A stretch of 36,653 bases of DNA from CAVVIO01 sp963748095 (GCA_963748095.1 CAVVIO010000087.1:1-36653), one strand, 5' to 3'; counted from the stretch's first letter, positions 26,021 through 34,713 are shown. The notes: a model not told the origin generated them from the letters alone. A program made the numbers and translations.

Positions 26021-27396
26021 TCACTCACTTTCTTTTACCAATGAAGTGTCTTTCCGTGTACCCTGCCAAAACTGATCTTCCTGTATTTCTTTTATTCTTC
26101 TTTCTGCATAATTATAATAGGATAATACTACTTCTCCTTTCTTATTTACTTCCGGAAGGGGTTTTCTGATTTTTGGCCGGGTTGCCATAAACAGCTTATA
26201 ATACTTTAAAGCTTTTTCCTTATCATCTGAATAATTGTCATAATTAGATGCAATTTTCAAAACCAATAAAGTATCTCCCGGTGTAAGTTTATATGCTTCC
26301 AGGTAAGAATTAAGTGCTTCGCTAAATTCACTATTTTTAGAACAGGCATATGCATAGTCCTGATAAATCTGTGAAAGAAAATCAGGCGCCGGTATTGCCA
26401 GTTCCAGTGTTTTTTTCAGATACCGGACAGCCTCATCAATATTATCCGAATAGTCGCAGGATAAGCCCAGTGTATAACATAATTCCGTATTCAGAGTATC
26501 ATGCAGATAAGCTGACTCCAGATAATTCTTTGCTTTTCCATATTCAGAAATTTTAAAATAACTGTATCCAAGATACTTGTGGGTGAAATCAGAAGTGTCG
26601 TTTAATTCTACGCATTTCTCAAAACGTTTCACCGAATTATTAAATTCTCTTTTCTGATAATACAACAAACCGCTCAATTTGAGCATCCTGATATTGGTTG
26701 AATCATAAGTTAAAAAAGTATCTGCCAGCAAAATCCCTTTCTCATACTCCTTTTTTTGCATATACAGATTTGCCAGCCGGTAATTTGACAGGAAATCAAC
26801 CGGACTTAGCACGATCGCTTTTTTGTAATACAGAATAGATGAATCCCTGTTTGCCAGGTTGTCATAACATCGGGCAAGCTGTTTCGAAAGATAAAAGGTT
26901 GAATCATTCAGGTAAGCTTTCCGATAGTATATTTTCGCTTTTGTAAAATTATCATCGAGATAATAGGAATTCGCCAGTTGCTGAATTAAATAATAATTCG
27001 AAGAATCAGAACTTAATGCTTTTATATATAATTCCTGAGTTTTTTGAAATTTCCTAAAGACTGATAACATTCAGCCAGTTCAATTCTGTATTTTAAATTC
27101 AACGAATCTTGCTTAAGCAATTTTTCATAATAAGGGATAGCCTGTTGAAATTTATTTAGTCCTTTAAATGCTGCTGCTTTAAAATACAGCAGTTGTGGAT
27201 CAGCAGGAAAACTATCTGTTCCACCAGCTAAATCAATTACTTTTTGATATTCGTAATGCTGAAAGAACTCAGTAATCGAATCTGTTTGTTGGGCATGAGT
27301 CTTCAAAAGAAACAAAAAAGCTAAGAGAATAAATAACAACCTCTTACCATACCTGATTAATAAGACATGAAATAAAATACCAAATTTGGTTTCCAT
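26021..27396 (-). pseudogene. Exported TPR-repeat protein, one frameshift
   Basis: Joined across one indel this is about 458 residues: an N-terminal hydrophobic signal (LLFILLAFLFLLKTHAQ, about residues 20-36) and then about nine to ten tetratricopeptide repeats (for example LLYFKAAAFKGLNKFQQAI, YYLIQQLANSYYLDDNFTKA, YLGYSYFKISEYGKAKNYLE). The frame changes at the T-run 27040-27045 (six As on the coding strand; seven would restore NFKKTQELYIKAL). TPR proteins act as periplasmic scaffolds. It is third in the BlaI - M56/TonB - TPR operon. A homopolymer indel makes a sequence error plausible, but all three operon genes are hit. Confidence 0.8.
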
Positions 27397-27451
27397 ACTA
27401 TTTAAAAAGTAAACAGGTTTATAATAAAGGGAATCTCTTTACGCACAAAGA

Positions 27452-27483
27452 ATTCCAGCAGGTAAATCCTTTTCGGCTTACCC
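27452..27483. terminator. Weak hairpin between M56/TonB and TPR genes
   Basis: CAGCAGGTAA and TTACCCGCTG pair over about ten positions with one G-T, around a 12-base loop. On the minus strand no T-run follows, so attenuation or mRNA processing is as likely as termination. Confidence 0.3.
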
Positions 27484-27512
27484 GCTGTTATCTTTTGAGA
27501 AAAATAAATACT

Positions 27513-28812
27513 TTATTTATCTTTTTTACTGTCCAGTACAAAACTCACAGGCATGGTATACTGTACTTTCACATTTTTACCATCTTTTTTAGCAGGTGTG
27601 AAATCTTTTAAACTTTTTATTACCCGTATAGCTTCATTCTCCAAATCTTTCAATGCTTTCGGATCAACATTCATATTTTTGTCCGGACTGTTATTTCCCT
27701 TCGATACAATTTCTTTTCCCTTTTCATCCAGCAGTTTTAACATGAACAACTTTTACATCTGCAACTTTGCCGTGTTCATTAACTGCAAATTGCACAAATA
27801 TTTTTGCTGAAACATGGTTCTTTACAGCTGATTCAGGATATATCAAATTTTCCTGCACAAAATTTCTTACTTCATTTATCCCGCCACCATTATACGTTGG
27901 CATTACATCTACCACAACAAAAGGTTCATCCTTATCTTTCTGCCCGTAAATATTGAAATTAAAGGCTAATAAAGAAAATGTCATTACCAATACTGGTATT
28001 GTCAGCAGGTATTTTAAACCTGCCAATGGGCCTGATTTACTTGTTGTCATCATTTTTAACCGTTTTTTTAAGAGTGAATAATTGAAATTGTTGGTTAAAC
28101 CAAAAGAAGTTATGCCCAGGCTTTTTTCGAACAACAACTTCTGGTAGTTAACCTTGTCAAAACCCTCTGACAATACTTTATTATCCGCAGTGAATTCGTG
28201 TTCGGCCATCAGCGACAGCCTGAACATCCAAATGAAAGGATTGAACCACTGGACAATTGTCATGATTTCCAACAGGATAATATCAAATGAATGATAGGCA
28301 TCCTTATGGGCCTTTTCATGAACGATCATCTCGTCGATCTTTCCCTGTTCATAATCTTCACGCGAAATGAATAAAATATGAAAGAAGGTAAAAGGAGACT
28401 GGTTAGTATCCAGAATTACCGCTTTAAACCCGTTAAATTATACTTTCGGAAAACGAAAATAAAGAAAATGGATCCTGGCAAGACTTGATAAAAACCGTAG
28501 TATAAAAAAAACGGCGCCGCTTATATAAATTATCGATAATATGCTGTATGATCCTGATGAAGAAAATAGTTGTTTACCTGTGTCGTATCCTTTAACAATA
28601 ACCGGTTCAATAACTTTTTGAAAAACAACCGGTGATCCCCTGTGTATATATATATTTAACAAGGGAAAAACAAATGCCGATAAAAGTATGGTCAGTAATA
28701 AAAACCTGTTCCAGGTGTGATGGGTTTCTTTTCTGAAAACCAGCCAGTAAAACATATACAGGAAAGAAAATGTAATGGCCGATTTAATTAAATATATTTC
28801 AAAAGGTCCCAT
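27513..28812 (-). pseudogene. BlaR1-like M56 metallopeptidase with TonB-like C-terminus, broken twice
   Basis: The original protein of about 432 residues had N-terminal membrane helices (KSAITFSFLYMFYWLVF, FLLLTILLSAFVFPLLNIYI), an M56 peptidase domain with HEKAH (HExxH, 28306-28320) and a following WFNPFIWMFRLSLMAEHEFTAD. A further helix (LKYLLTIPVLVMTFSLLAF) and a TonB_C-like domain (FVQFAVNEHGKVADVKVV, AIRVIKSLKDFTPAKK) follow. An in-frame TAA at 28438-28440 (after RFPKV) is a substitution-type nonsense lesion. An extra base in the T-run 27735-27738 shifts the TonB part. Intact relatives cleave the partner BlaI repressor on sensing a membrane signal. It starts 4 bp after the BlaI gene. Confidence 0.85.
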
Positions 28813-28816
28813 AATC

Positions 28817-29192
28817 CTAATCTTTTTGTTTGTTTAACTGACCCTGAAGAATATCAATAATCTCCTCTATTTCTTTTGTCGATAACTTCTCGTTTTTTGA
28901 AAAAAAGGAAACCATGTTTTTGAAAGAATCAGAAAAATAGTTCTTTACAAATCCGTTTAAAAAACCCTTGGTATATTGTTCCTTTCGACAATAGCGGATA
29001 ATATTCATGCGTTTTGCCATAAGCTTTATGGCTGACAAATCCTTTTGCTTCCAATATTCTGACAATGGTAGAAACAGTATTGTAAGCTGGTTTCGGTTCC
29101 GGCATCCTGTCGATGATATCGTTTACAAATCCTTTTTCCAGATCCCACAGAATTTTCATGATCTGCTCTTCTCCCTTTGTCAACTCTTTCAT
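28817..29192 (-). pseudogene. BlaI/MecI-family repressor with a C-terminal frameshift
   Basis: The first 65-70 codons give a winged-helix domain: MKELTKGEEQIMKILWDLEK, then PAYNTVSTIVRILEAKGFVSHKAYGKTHEYYPLLSK. An extra G (coding strand, 28981-28982) then shifts the frame. Removing it continues EQYTKGFLNGFVKNYFSDSF and EEIIDILQGQ, the normal dimerisation tail, to 28817. The DNA-binding part is intact, but dimerisation would be lost in the shifted product (87 residues). BlaI repressors bind dyads at their own promoter, and two such dyads lie 57-92 bp upstream. It heads the operon with the M56/TonB and TPR genes. Confidence 0.88.
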
Positions 29193-29239
29193 AATGCAAA
29201 ATATTCTACTTGTAAGATGTACTTTTTCAATTATACAGA

Positions 29240-29270
29240 CAAATATAAAACTAATTTTTTAGTTATACAA
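29240..29270 (-). promoter_or_regulatory. Bacteroidota-type promoter of the BlaI operon
   Basis: On the minus strand TTG (29270-29268), exactly 20 bases, then TATATTTG (29247-29240). This is a full match to the TTG-N19-21-TAnnTTTG consensus of the Bacteroidota primary sigma factor. The start codon is 47 bp further downstream. Confidence 0.75.
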
Positions 29271-29284
29271 CTAAATCGTTAGTT
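29249..29284. promoter_or_regulatory. Two tandem AACTAA-N4-TTAGTT operators
   Basis: AACTAA-TTTT-TTAGTT (29249-29264) and AACTAA-ATCG-TTAGTT (29269-29284) are two perfect dyads with a 20-bp centre-to-centre spacing. They cover the promoter spacer and -33 box. Position and symmetry suit a BlaI-family repressor. Confidence 0.7.
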
Positions 29285-29350
29285 TTTTTATAAATTATTT
29301 TGATAATTCTATTTCCGAAGACCTACTAATAACCGGTTTTACTGGTAGTA

Positions 29351-30652
29351 TTACTTAAATAATATTTTGAATTCAGTAAACCCGTCTTCCCGGGTTTTAA
29401 GTGAAAAGTCGCACGAATGATTGGTAAGTATTTCCCTGATAAGGGTTAGTCCTATCCCCTGTCCGGTTTTTTTAGTAGTAAAAAAAGGTTCAAAAAGCTT
29501 CTTTTGAATGTTATCCGGAATTGGGTCGCCATTATTTTCGACAATGAGGGTTGCGGGAGTTTCTGTTAACTCAATATTAATAATACCATCTAAAGAAATA
29601 GCCTGAATGGCATTTTTAAAGATGTTGACCAACACAAGCTCCAACTGTTGCAAGTCGAAAGAAACAGTAAATGTTTCAGGTTTATACCGGTTAATGACTT
29701 TAATATTTTTTTGTTTTAATTCAGCCTGGAAAAACACCAGCACATGACTGAGCATTTCGATTAAATTACATTTCACCAATTTAGGAGGAGGAATATGTAC
29801 AATGTCTGCAAAACGTTTGGTGAACAGATTCAGATTATCCATCCGTTCCCTGGCGATACTCAACGCTCCTGAAAAATCATTATGAGCATCCATATCCTTA
29901 TTAGCCATATAATTTATGGAAGATTCGATTATGGAATTAACCGCTCCCACACTGTTATTCACCTCGTGCGACATCATACGGATCACTTTCTCATAGGACT
30001 GCCTTTCAGCATTCCATATCTCTTTTGTCAGTTCTTCTATCAAAAAGAAAGTCTGTTTTACGCCTCTGTCAATAAAATACGATTTAGAACATTTAAACTG
30101 ATTTATTCCGTTTACCTGAACCACAAAAGTTCCTGTATCATTCAACTGAGACAACTCAACATTCCATGGAGACGGGAAATCACTAATTGTCCATGATTCC
30201 TTATTTTTGCCGGCGAGTTTCAACAAGTTGTATCCAGCTGGATTGATGGTTCTTACCTGTTGCTCTTTGTCGAGAATAATAATCGTGGCTGGAGACGCTT
30301 CAATCAATTTTTCAAGAAAGAAGTTTTTTTCCGTAGTTATGGTTCTCTCCAGTCTGAGCTGTTCAATCATCTTATTAAATACATTGATCAGCTTATCCAA
30401 TTCCGGTTGGCCAACAGGCAGTATCTTCATACTAAAATCCTTGTCGGAAATAGCTTCCACACCGGCATTCAGCAATCTGAACGGGCGAAAAATAGTGTTG
30501 TAAAACCTCACAAACAACAACACTGACAGGATTACAACACCCTCGCATACCACAAACAGTACCTTATTGTAATGATAAATAACGACAGTGATAAAAATAA
30601 AAATGAGATGAATGAGGGTAAAATAGATCAGGTATTTTGTTTTTAGTTTCAT
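29351..30652 (-). CDS. Sensor histidine kinase with HAMP and PAS domains
   Basis: 433 residues from the ATG at 30652, chosen over an upstream alternative at 30682 because the basic start MKLKTK immediately precedes membrane helices (about 8-27 and 31-50). A HAMP-like segment (FRPFRLLNAGVEAISDKDFS, about 56-74), coiled linker and PAS domain (about 112-205: LIEASPATIIILDKEQQVRTI) follow. The phospho-acceptor is His229 in RMMSHEVNNSVGAVNS; the ATPase domain has the N box VNIFKNAIQA, G1 ENNGDPIP (a variant lacking the usual Asp at the start) and G2 TGQGIGLTL. It is the partner of the regulator at 31245-32621 but is separated from it by the four-helix-bundle gene and its repeats. It probably senses envelope conditions. 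Confidence 0.92.
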   Translation of the reverse strand: MKLKTKYLIYFTLIHLIFIFITVVIYHYNKVLFVVCEGVVILSVLLFVRFYNTIFRPFRLLNAGVEAISDKDFSMKILPVGQPELDKLINVFNKMIEQLRLERTITTEKNFFLEKLIEASPATIIILDKEQQVRTINPAGYNLLKLAGKNKESWTISDFPSPWNVELSQLNDTGTFVVQVNGINQFKCSKSYFIDRGVKQTFFLIEELTKEIWNAERQSYEKVIRMMSHEVNNSVGAVNSIIESSINYMANKDMDAHNDFSGALSIARERMDNLNLFTKRFADIVHIPPPKLVKCNLIEMLSHVLVFFQAELKQKNIKVINRYKPETFTVSFDLQQLELVLVNIFKNAIQAISLDGIINIELTETPATLIVENNGDPIPDNIQKKLFEPFFTTKKTGQGIGLTLIREILTNHSCDFSLKTREDGFTEFKILFK

Positions 30653-30672
30653 GACTTTTTCAGTTAGCAATT

Positions 30673-30770
30673 CAAAAATCAAATATCGAAAATCGTGATT
30701 CTAAAATTTCATACTAAATATCTGCTCTATAATTTGCGATTTACGATATTCGATTACCGATTTATGATTT
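30673..30770 (-). repeat. Palindromic direct repeat, copy A (3' flank of four-helix-bundle gene)
   Basis: Contains a 29-bp block (30673-30701, core ATCGAAAATCGTGATTC) shared with copy B at 31147-31175 with one mismatch, and a 20-bp block (GATTTACGATATTCGATTAC, 30738-30757) identical to 31184-31203. The two blocks are near reverse complements of each other (16 of 18). Copy A has 36 bp between them where copy B has 8. Confidence 0.85.
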
Positions 30771-31122
30771 ATCTGGTTCTTATAGTATTAACACTCTTAA
30801 CAAAAATACTGATCAACTGATTATTTTCATCAAGTCCTTTTTCAAGTAAATTTGTATCGGTACAAAGATTAGCCCTTTTTATAATTCTTAACCCAATGTA
30901 AGTTTCCCGAAGCTCTTTTAACACAATCTGAATCTTATGAATAAAGTCCTTGTCAGATTCAGCACCAATTGCCTCACCATAATTCAATGAACATGATGTT
31001 CCCGATCGGAGAATCTGATTCTCAATAATATTTCCAGGTTTCGTCTTTTTAAGTTTAGAAGTTATTGTAATTATTTGTACCGAAAAATCTATCAATCGTT
31101 CTTCAAGTTCTTTTCTGTTCAT
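30769..31122 (-). CDS. Four-helix-bundle protein (S23/IVP-type)
   Basis: 117 residues, all alpha-helical: EERLIDFSVQIITITSKL, NIIENQILRSGTSCSLNYGEA, KDFIHKIQIVLKELRETYIG, LRIIKRANL, and a final helix LISIFVKSVNTIRTR. The central RSGTSCSLNYGEAIGAES stretch is the hallmark of the four-helix-bundle family (TIGR02436), related to proteins in 23S rRNA intervening sequences. Its function is not established; it may bind nucleic acid. It lies inside palindromic direct repeats, the left one ending at its stop codon. Together they split an otherwise co-linear regulator-kinase gene pair, so it looks like an inserted cassette. Confidence 0.88.
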   Translation of the reverse strand: MNRKELEERLIDFSVQIITITSKLKKTKPGNIIENQILRSGTSCSLNYGEAIGAESDKDFIHKIQIVLKELRETYIGLRIIKRANLCTDTNLLEKGLDENNQLISIFVKSVNTIRTR

Positions 31123-31141
31123 GGTTGGTTGTATTTAGTTA

Positions 31142-31220
31142 TAAATCAAAAATCAAACATCGAAAATCGTGATTCAAAAATCAGATTTACGATATTCGAT
31201 TACTGATTCACGATTTGCGA
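31142..31220 (-). repeat. Palindromic direct repeat, copy B (5' flank of four-helix-bundle gene)
   Basis: Same orientation and block order as copy A: shared blocks at 31147-31175 and 31184-31203, then CGATTTGCGAATTA. It fills the gap between the four-helix-bundle gene start and the regulator stop. Confidence 0.85.
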
Positions 31221-31244
31221 ATTATACACTACTAAATTCATTTC

Positions 31245-32621
31245 TCACGACTCCCTGTCATACGATATTCCATATTTATCCAACCGCCTGTACAGCGCGC
31301 CTCTACTAAGTCCCAATGATTTGGCAATCATTGAAATGTTGCCCCGGTATTTATCATAGGCTTTTATTATCATTTCCTTCTCAATTTCATCCAGCGTCAT
31401 TGTGCCGGGATCGGGAAAATTTTTTGATTGCACGGAATGGGAAGATTGTTCCAGAGCTTTTTCGAAATCAGGAATTTCCAGTTCATTTTTACCGGCAAGT
31501 AACCATGTGCGTTCCACCAGATTTTTCAATTCACGGATGTTTCCCGGATAAGAAAGGTTTTGCAACCATTTTACGGTTTTATTATTTACGATTATATCCC
31601 TGGTATTATAAATTCCTTTCAGGTTTTTAAGGAAAAATTGAAGGAGTAATGCAATATCATTTTTACGATCACGCAGTGGCGGTAAATTAACCGTGATTAG
31701 GTTAATACGGTAAAACAAATCTTCCCTGAAAGTTCCTTTTCGTACCATTTCTTTAAGGTCCCTGTTGGTAGCACAAATTATCCTTACATCGGTTCTATGC
31801 GAAGTACTTTCACCCAGCATCTGGTAAGTTTTGTCCTGCAAGACCCTTAAAAGTTTTACCTGTGAATTAAAGTCAAGATCGCCAATCTCATCCAAAAAAA
31901 TAGTTCCCTGGTTTGCCAGCTCAAACCTTCCTTTACGGTCAGAATAAGCATCGGTAAAAGCCCCTTTTTTGTGTCCGAACATCTCGCTTTCGAACAGGCT
32001 TGAAGAAATACCGCCAAGGTTCACTTTTACAAAAGGAGCATTTTTCCGGGGACTATTGTTGTGAATTGCTTCAGCAATTAATTCTTTACCTGTACCACTT
32101 TCACCTAGTATCAGAACAGGAGCATCTGTTTTGCTCACTCGTCCGATAGTCTCCAATATTTCAGTTAATTTACTGTCCTCCCCTATAATACCTTCAAAAT
32201 TAAATTTCTTATCCAGCTCGTTTCTTTTCTTTTCCCGGCCAACCGGAGGTTCTTTATTAAGTTCAATTGCCGTTTGAATGGTTTTCAGCAGATCGTTATT
32301 ATCCCAGGGCTTACTGACAAAATCGAAAGCTCCCTTTTTTATACCTTCCACCGCCAGGGAAATAGATGCCCAGGCAGTAATAAGAATAACAGGAACTTCC
32401 GGATATATCAATTTGAATTTTTCAAGGAATTCCAGCCCTTCTTCTCCTGAAGTAGTATTCCCGAAATTCAGATCGAGAATTACCGCTTCCGGCTTTTCAT
32501 CCGCCAGTATCGTCATCCCTTCACCGGGATCGGAAGCACTAAACGGTAAAAACCCCGATTGTTTCAACAACAGGCTTAAGGATGTTCGGACAGCTATATC
32601 GTCGTCAACAATAAGGATCAT
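31245..32621 (-). CDS. Sigma54-type (NtrC/AtoC family) response regulator
   Basis: 458 residues. Receiver 1-120 with Asp6-8, phosphorylation Asp50 (VILDLN) and Lys104 (SKPWD). Sigma54-interaction AAA+ domain about 143-375 with Walker A GESGTGKE (173-180), GAFTDA (220-225), Walker B IFLDE, and SYPGNIRELKNLVERTW. The C-terminal Fis-type HTH (about 420-452) ends GNISMIAKSLGLSRGALYRR. It is paralogous to the regulator at 20810-22174, sharing the Asn-Phe after the Asp, the SKPWDN/LKPWDN motif and the GAFTDA variant. It lies downstream of the ABC genes on the same strand and upstream of the kinase. The likely job is phospho-dependent activation of sigma54 promoters, perhaps for the adjacent transporter; I see no sigma54 site within the window for that operon. 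Confidence 0.95.
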   Translation of the reverse strand: MILIVDDDIAVRTSLSLLLKQSGFLPFSASDPGEGMTILADEKPEAVILDLNFGNTTSGEEGLEFLEKFKLIYPEVPVILITAWASISLAVEGIKKGAFDFVSKPWDNNDLLKTIQTAIELNKEPPVGREKKRNELDKKFNFEGIIGEDSKLTEILETIGRVSKTDAPVLILGESGTGKELIAEAIHNNSPRKNAPFVKVNLGGISSSLFESEMFGHKKGAFTDAYSDRKGRFELANQGTIFLDEIGDLDFNSQVKLLRVLQDKTYQMLGESTSHRTDVRIICATNRDLKEMVRKGTFREDLFYRINLITVNLPPLRDRKNDIALLLQFFLKNLKGIYNTRDIIVNNKTVKWLQNLSYPGNIRELKNLVERTWLLAGKNELEIPDFEKALEQSSHSVQSKNFPDPGTMTLDEIEKEMIIKAYDKYRGNISMIAKSLGLSRGALYRRLDKYGISYDRES

Positions 32622-32674
32622 AATTGAGATTTTTCATATCATCATCACACTTAGTAAATCATTAAAAATATGAT

Positions 32675-32724
32675 ATTTCCATCTGAATTGGAAATTTTAC
32701 AACTTGTTTTCCATTACAAATGGA
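32675..32724. promoter_or_regulatory. Two dyads upstream of the second regulator gene
   Basis: ATTTCCA-N7-TGGAAAT (32675-32695) and TCCAT-N5-ATGGA (32710-32724), in the 137-bp gap between the ATPase stop and the regulator start. They could be operators or transcript hairpins at the end of the ABC operon. Confidence 0.35.
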
Positions 32725-32758
32725 TAATTCCGTCTTGCTAACTGATAATTGATCACTG

Positions 32759-33427
32759 TTAATTAACTTGCATTCCGTCAAATAAATGAATAATCCGGTT
32801 GGTTCTTTTTGCCAAACGTTCATCGTGTGTTACCATTACAATTGTGGTATTTTCCTTTTCATTCAAGTTATGGAGTATTTCCATAATCTCATTACCCATG
32901 GAACTATCGAGATTTCCGGTGGGCTCGTCGGCCAGAATAATCTCGGGATTACCTATTATTGCCCTTGCTATGGCCACTCTTTGTTTCTGACCGCCCGAAA
33001 GCTGCGACGGGTAATGTTTGGTTCGTGCGCTTAAGCCGACTTTTTCAAGAGCTTCCAGCGCCTTTTTTCTACGTTCCTTTCCGGAAACACCTTTCCTGTA
33101 TAAAAGAGGCAATTCCACATTATCAACCACGGGCAGGTCATTAATTAAATGGAAACTCTGAAAGATAAAACCCAGTTTCTGGTTACGAAAAGCCGCCAGT
33201 TTTTTGTCTTTCCATCCTTCAACAACCTGGTCGTCGATCTCAACAACTCCTTTGGTAGGCAGATCAAGCAGTCCGATCAGGTTTAACAGGGTGCTTTTTC
33301 CGCAACCGGATGGCCCCATAACAGACAGAAACTCACTTTCGGCAATTTCAAGATTGATGTTACTTAATGCTACCGTCTCGATCTCATCGGTCTGGTAGAT
33401 TTTTTCGATGTTCTTTAGTGTAATCAT
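32759..33427 (-). CDS. LolD/MacB-type ABC transporter ATPase, copy 2
   Basis: 222 residues, standard length. Walker A GPSGCGKST (38-46), Q-loop Gln90, signature LSGGQ (143-147), Walker B IILADE (163-168) and H-loop His201 are all intact, with the MacB/LolD-type EPTGNLDS D-loop. It powers the FtsX-type permeases encoded just upstream (33481-35996). It is almost identical to the ATPase at the right edge: in the overlapping part the only amino-acid difference I see is Arg208 versus Lys (LAKRTN/LAKKTN). It ends the ABC part of the gene row, followed by the regulator. Confidence 0.95.
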   Translation of the reverse strand: MITLKNIEKIYQTDEIETVALSNINLEIAESEFLSVMGPSGCGKSTLLNLIGLLDLPTKGVVEIDDQVVEGWKDKKLAAFRNQKLGFIFQSFHLINDLPVVDNVELPLLYRKGVSGKERRKKALEALEKVGLSARTKHYPSQLSGGQKQRVAIARAIIGNPEIILADEPTGNLDSSMGNEIMEILHNLNEKENTTIVMVTHDERLAKRTNRIIHLFDGMQVN

Positions 33428-33480
33428 TTTTATTGGTTTTAAAATTATTTATTCTATTTTTTGGGATCATTGTTTATTGT

Positions 33481-34713
33481 TTATTCTTCATGCAAAGCTA
33501 TAGCTGGTTGAATTTTTGAAGCCTGATAACATGGCAACAAGGCACTTAGCATTACCAGGGCAAAAATGATTGCAATGGAAAACAGGATAGACTGCACATA
33601 AATGCCCGCTTCTACATTAAAAACCTCCATAATGAGAAATTGAAGGGCAATGATCAGTCCGGGTATGATACCTAAAACACTTATCCAAAGCAACTCTACA
33701 ATAAATTGTATATAGATGTGCCGTGTAGTAGCCCCATTGGCTATACGTATACCTATTTCTGCTTTCCGGTGGTTGATGTTGTACCACAAAACAGCAAATA
33801 ATCCTATTACTACATTAAATATCAGGAATAAACTAATACCTGCGAAAATTATAATGGGAAACCAATAAGCTTTCATATAATCAGACCTTAATTTTTGAAG
33901 TGGTTCAAAACGGAATTTCCAATTAGTGAATTGATTATTTAGTTCTTTCATTAATATGCCTTCGAACCCGGTTCCCGCACCCGGTTTTAATTTTAAATAT
34001 ATCCGTTGATTATGATCAGATTGTCCATCTATAATATATGACTCATAATCTACGTTACTGTAGTTGGGGTTTTTATGTAATGAGCACCTGAAAAATACTT
34101 CGTTTTGAAGGGAAGAATATTCCCCTTTGTATTTAAAGTCTTCAACAACCCCTATAATGCGACATTGCTTTTTTTGTTGGTTAAAAACAGCTTCAGAGCC
34201 TACAACTTTTTTATTGTCTAATTGGTCGCGCATTGATTTACTTATAACAACAGGCCTTAACATTGAAGCATCATCTTCTTTTTTAAACCATCGTCCCTCA
34301 ACAATTTTCAGGTTAAAAACCTTTGCAAAATCATCATCTACACCAAATGCAAAGTTCTTTTTTAATACTTTATCCTGAAATTTGAAATAATTACTGTATG
34401 TGCGGTTCCTTACAAATGGTAAATTATTTTCCTGTTGTGTTAAGGCCAGGACTTCGGGGTGGTTTTTTATACTTTGAAAAATTTCACTTTTTATTATCAA
34501 TACGGAGTCTCTATTTAGTTGAATTTCAGGTTCCAAAATTCCACACCAAATGTTTTTATATTCAAAGCCTATAGGAATTTTTTTATTGTGCATCAATTTA
34601 CCGGTCAGAGAAAGAAGGGCAAACAATAAAATGAACGACAAAAAAAATTCAAACATCAACAAACGGCTCCTGCGTTTATTTTTCCATATTTTTTTAAAGC
34701 TATGCGATATCAT
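33481..34713 (-). CDS. Half-size FtsX-type ABC permease, second of the pair
   Basis: 410 residues: basic start IWKNKRRSRLLMFEFFLSFILLFALLSL with the first helix (about 20-42), a MacB_PCD-like periplasmic domain (about 45-275), and an FtsX domain of three helices (about 285-400: IIIFAGISLFLIFNVVIGLF, ISVLGIIPGLIIALQFLIM, SIAIIFALVMLSALLPCYQASKI) ending PAIALHEE. The cytoplasmic NHRKAEIGIRIANGATTRHI coupling element matches the family. The ATG overlaps the stop of the preceding permease gene (ATGA), indicating translational coupling and a likely heterodimer. This is half the size of the 785-residue permease at 17482. Confidence 0.9.
   Translation of the reverse strand: MISHSFKKIWKNKRRSRLLMFEFFLSFILLFALLSLTGKLMHNKKIPIGFEYKNIWCGILEPEIQLNRDSVLIIKSEIFQSIKNHPEVLALTQQENNLPFVRNRTYSNYFKFQDKVLKKNFAFGVDDDFAKVFNLKIVEGRWFKKEDDASMLRPVVISKSMRDQLDNKKVVGSEAVFNQQKKQCRIIGVVEDFKYKGEYSSLQNEVFFRCSLHKNPNYSNVDYESYIIDGQSDHNQRIYLKLKPGAGTGFEGILMKELNNQFTNWKFRFEPLQKLRSDYMKAYWFPIIIFAGISLFLIFNVVIGLFAVLWYNINHRKAEIGIRIANGATTRHIYIQFIVELLWISVLGIIPGLIIALQFLIMEVFNVEAGIYVQSILFSIAIIFALVMLSALLPCYQASKIQPAIALHEE

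Noticed and set aside
28438..28440. Stop-codon readthrough or recoding in the M56 gene
   Set aside because: There is also a downstream frameshift in the same gene and lesions in both neighbouring genes, so loss of function is simpler.
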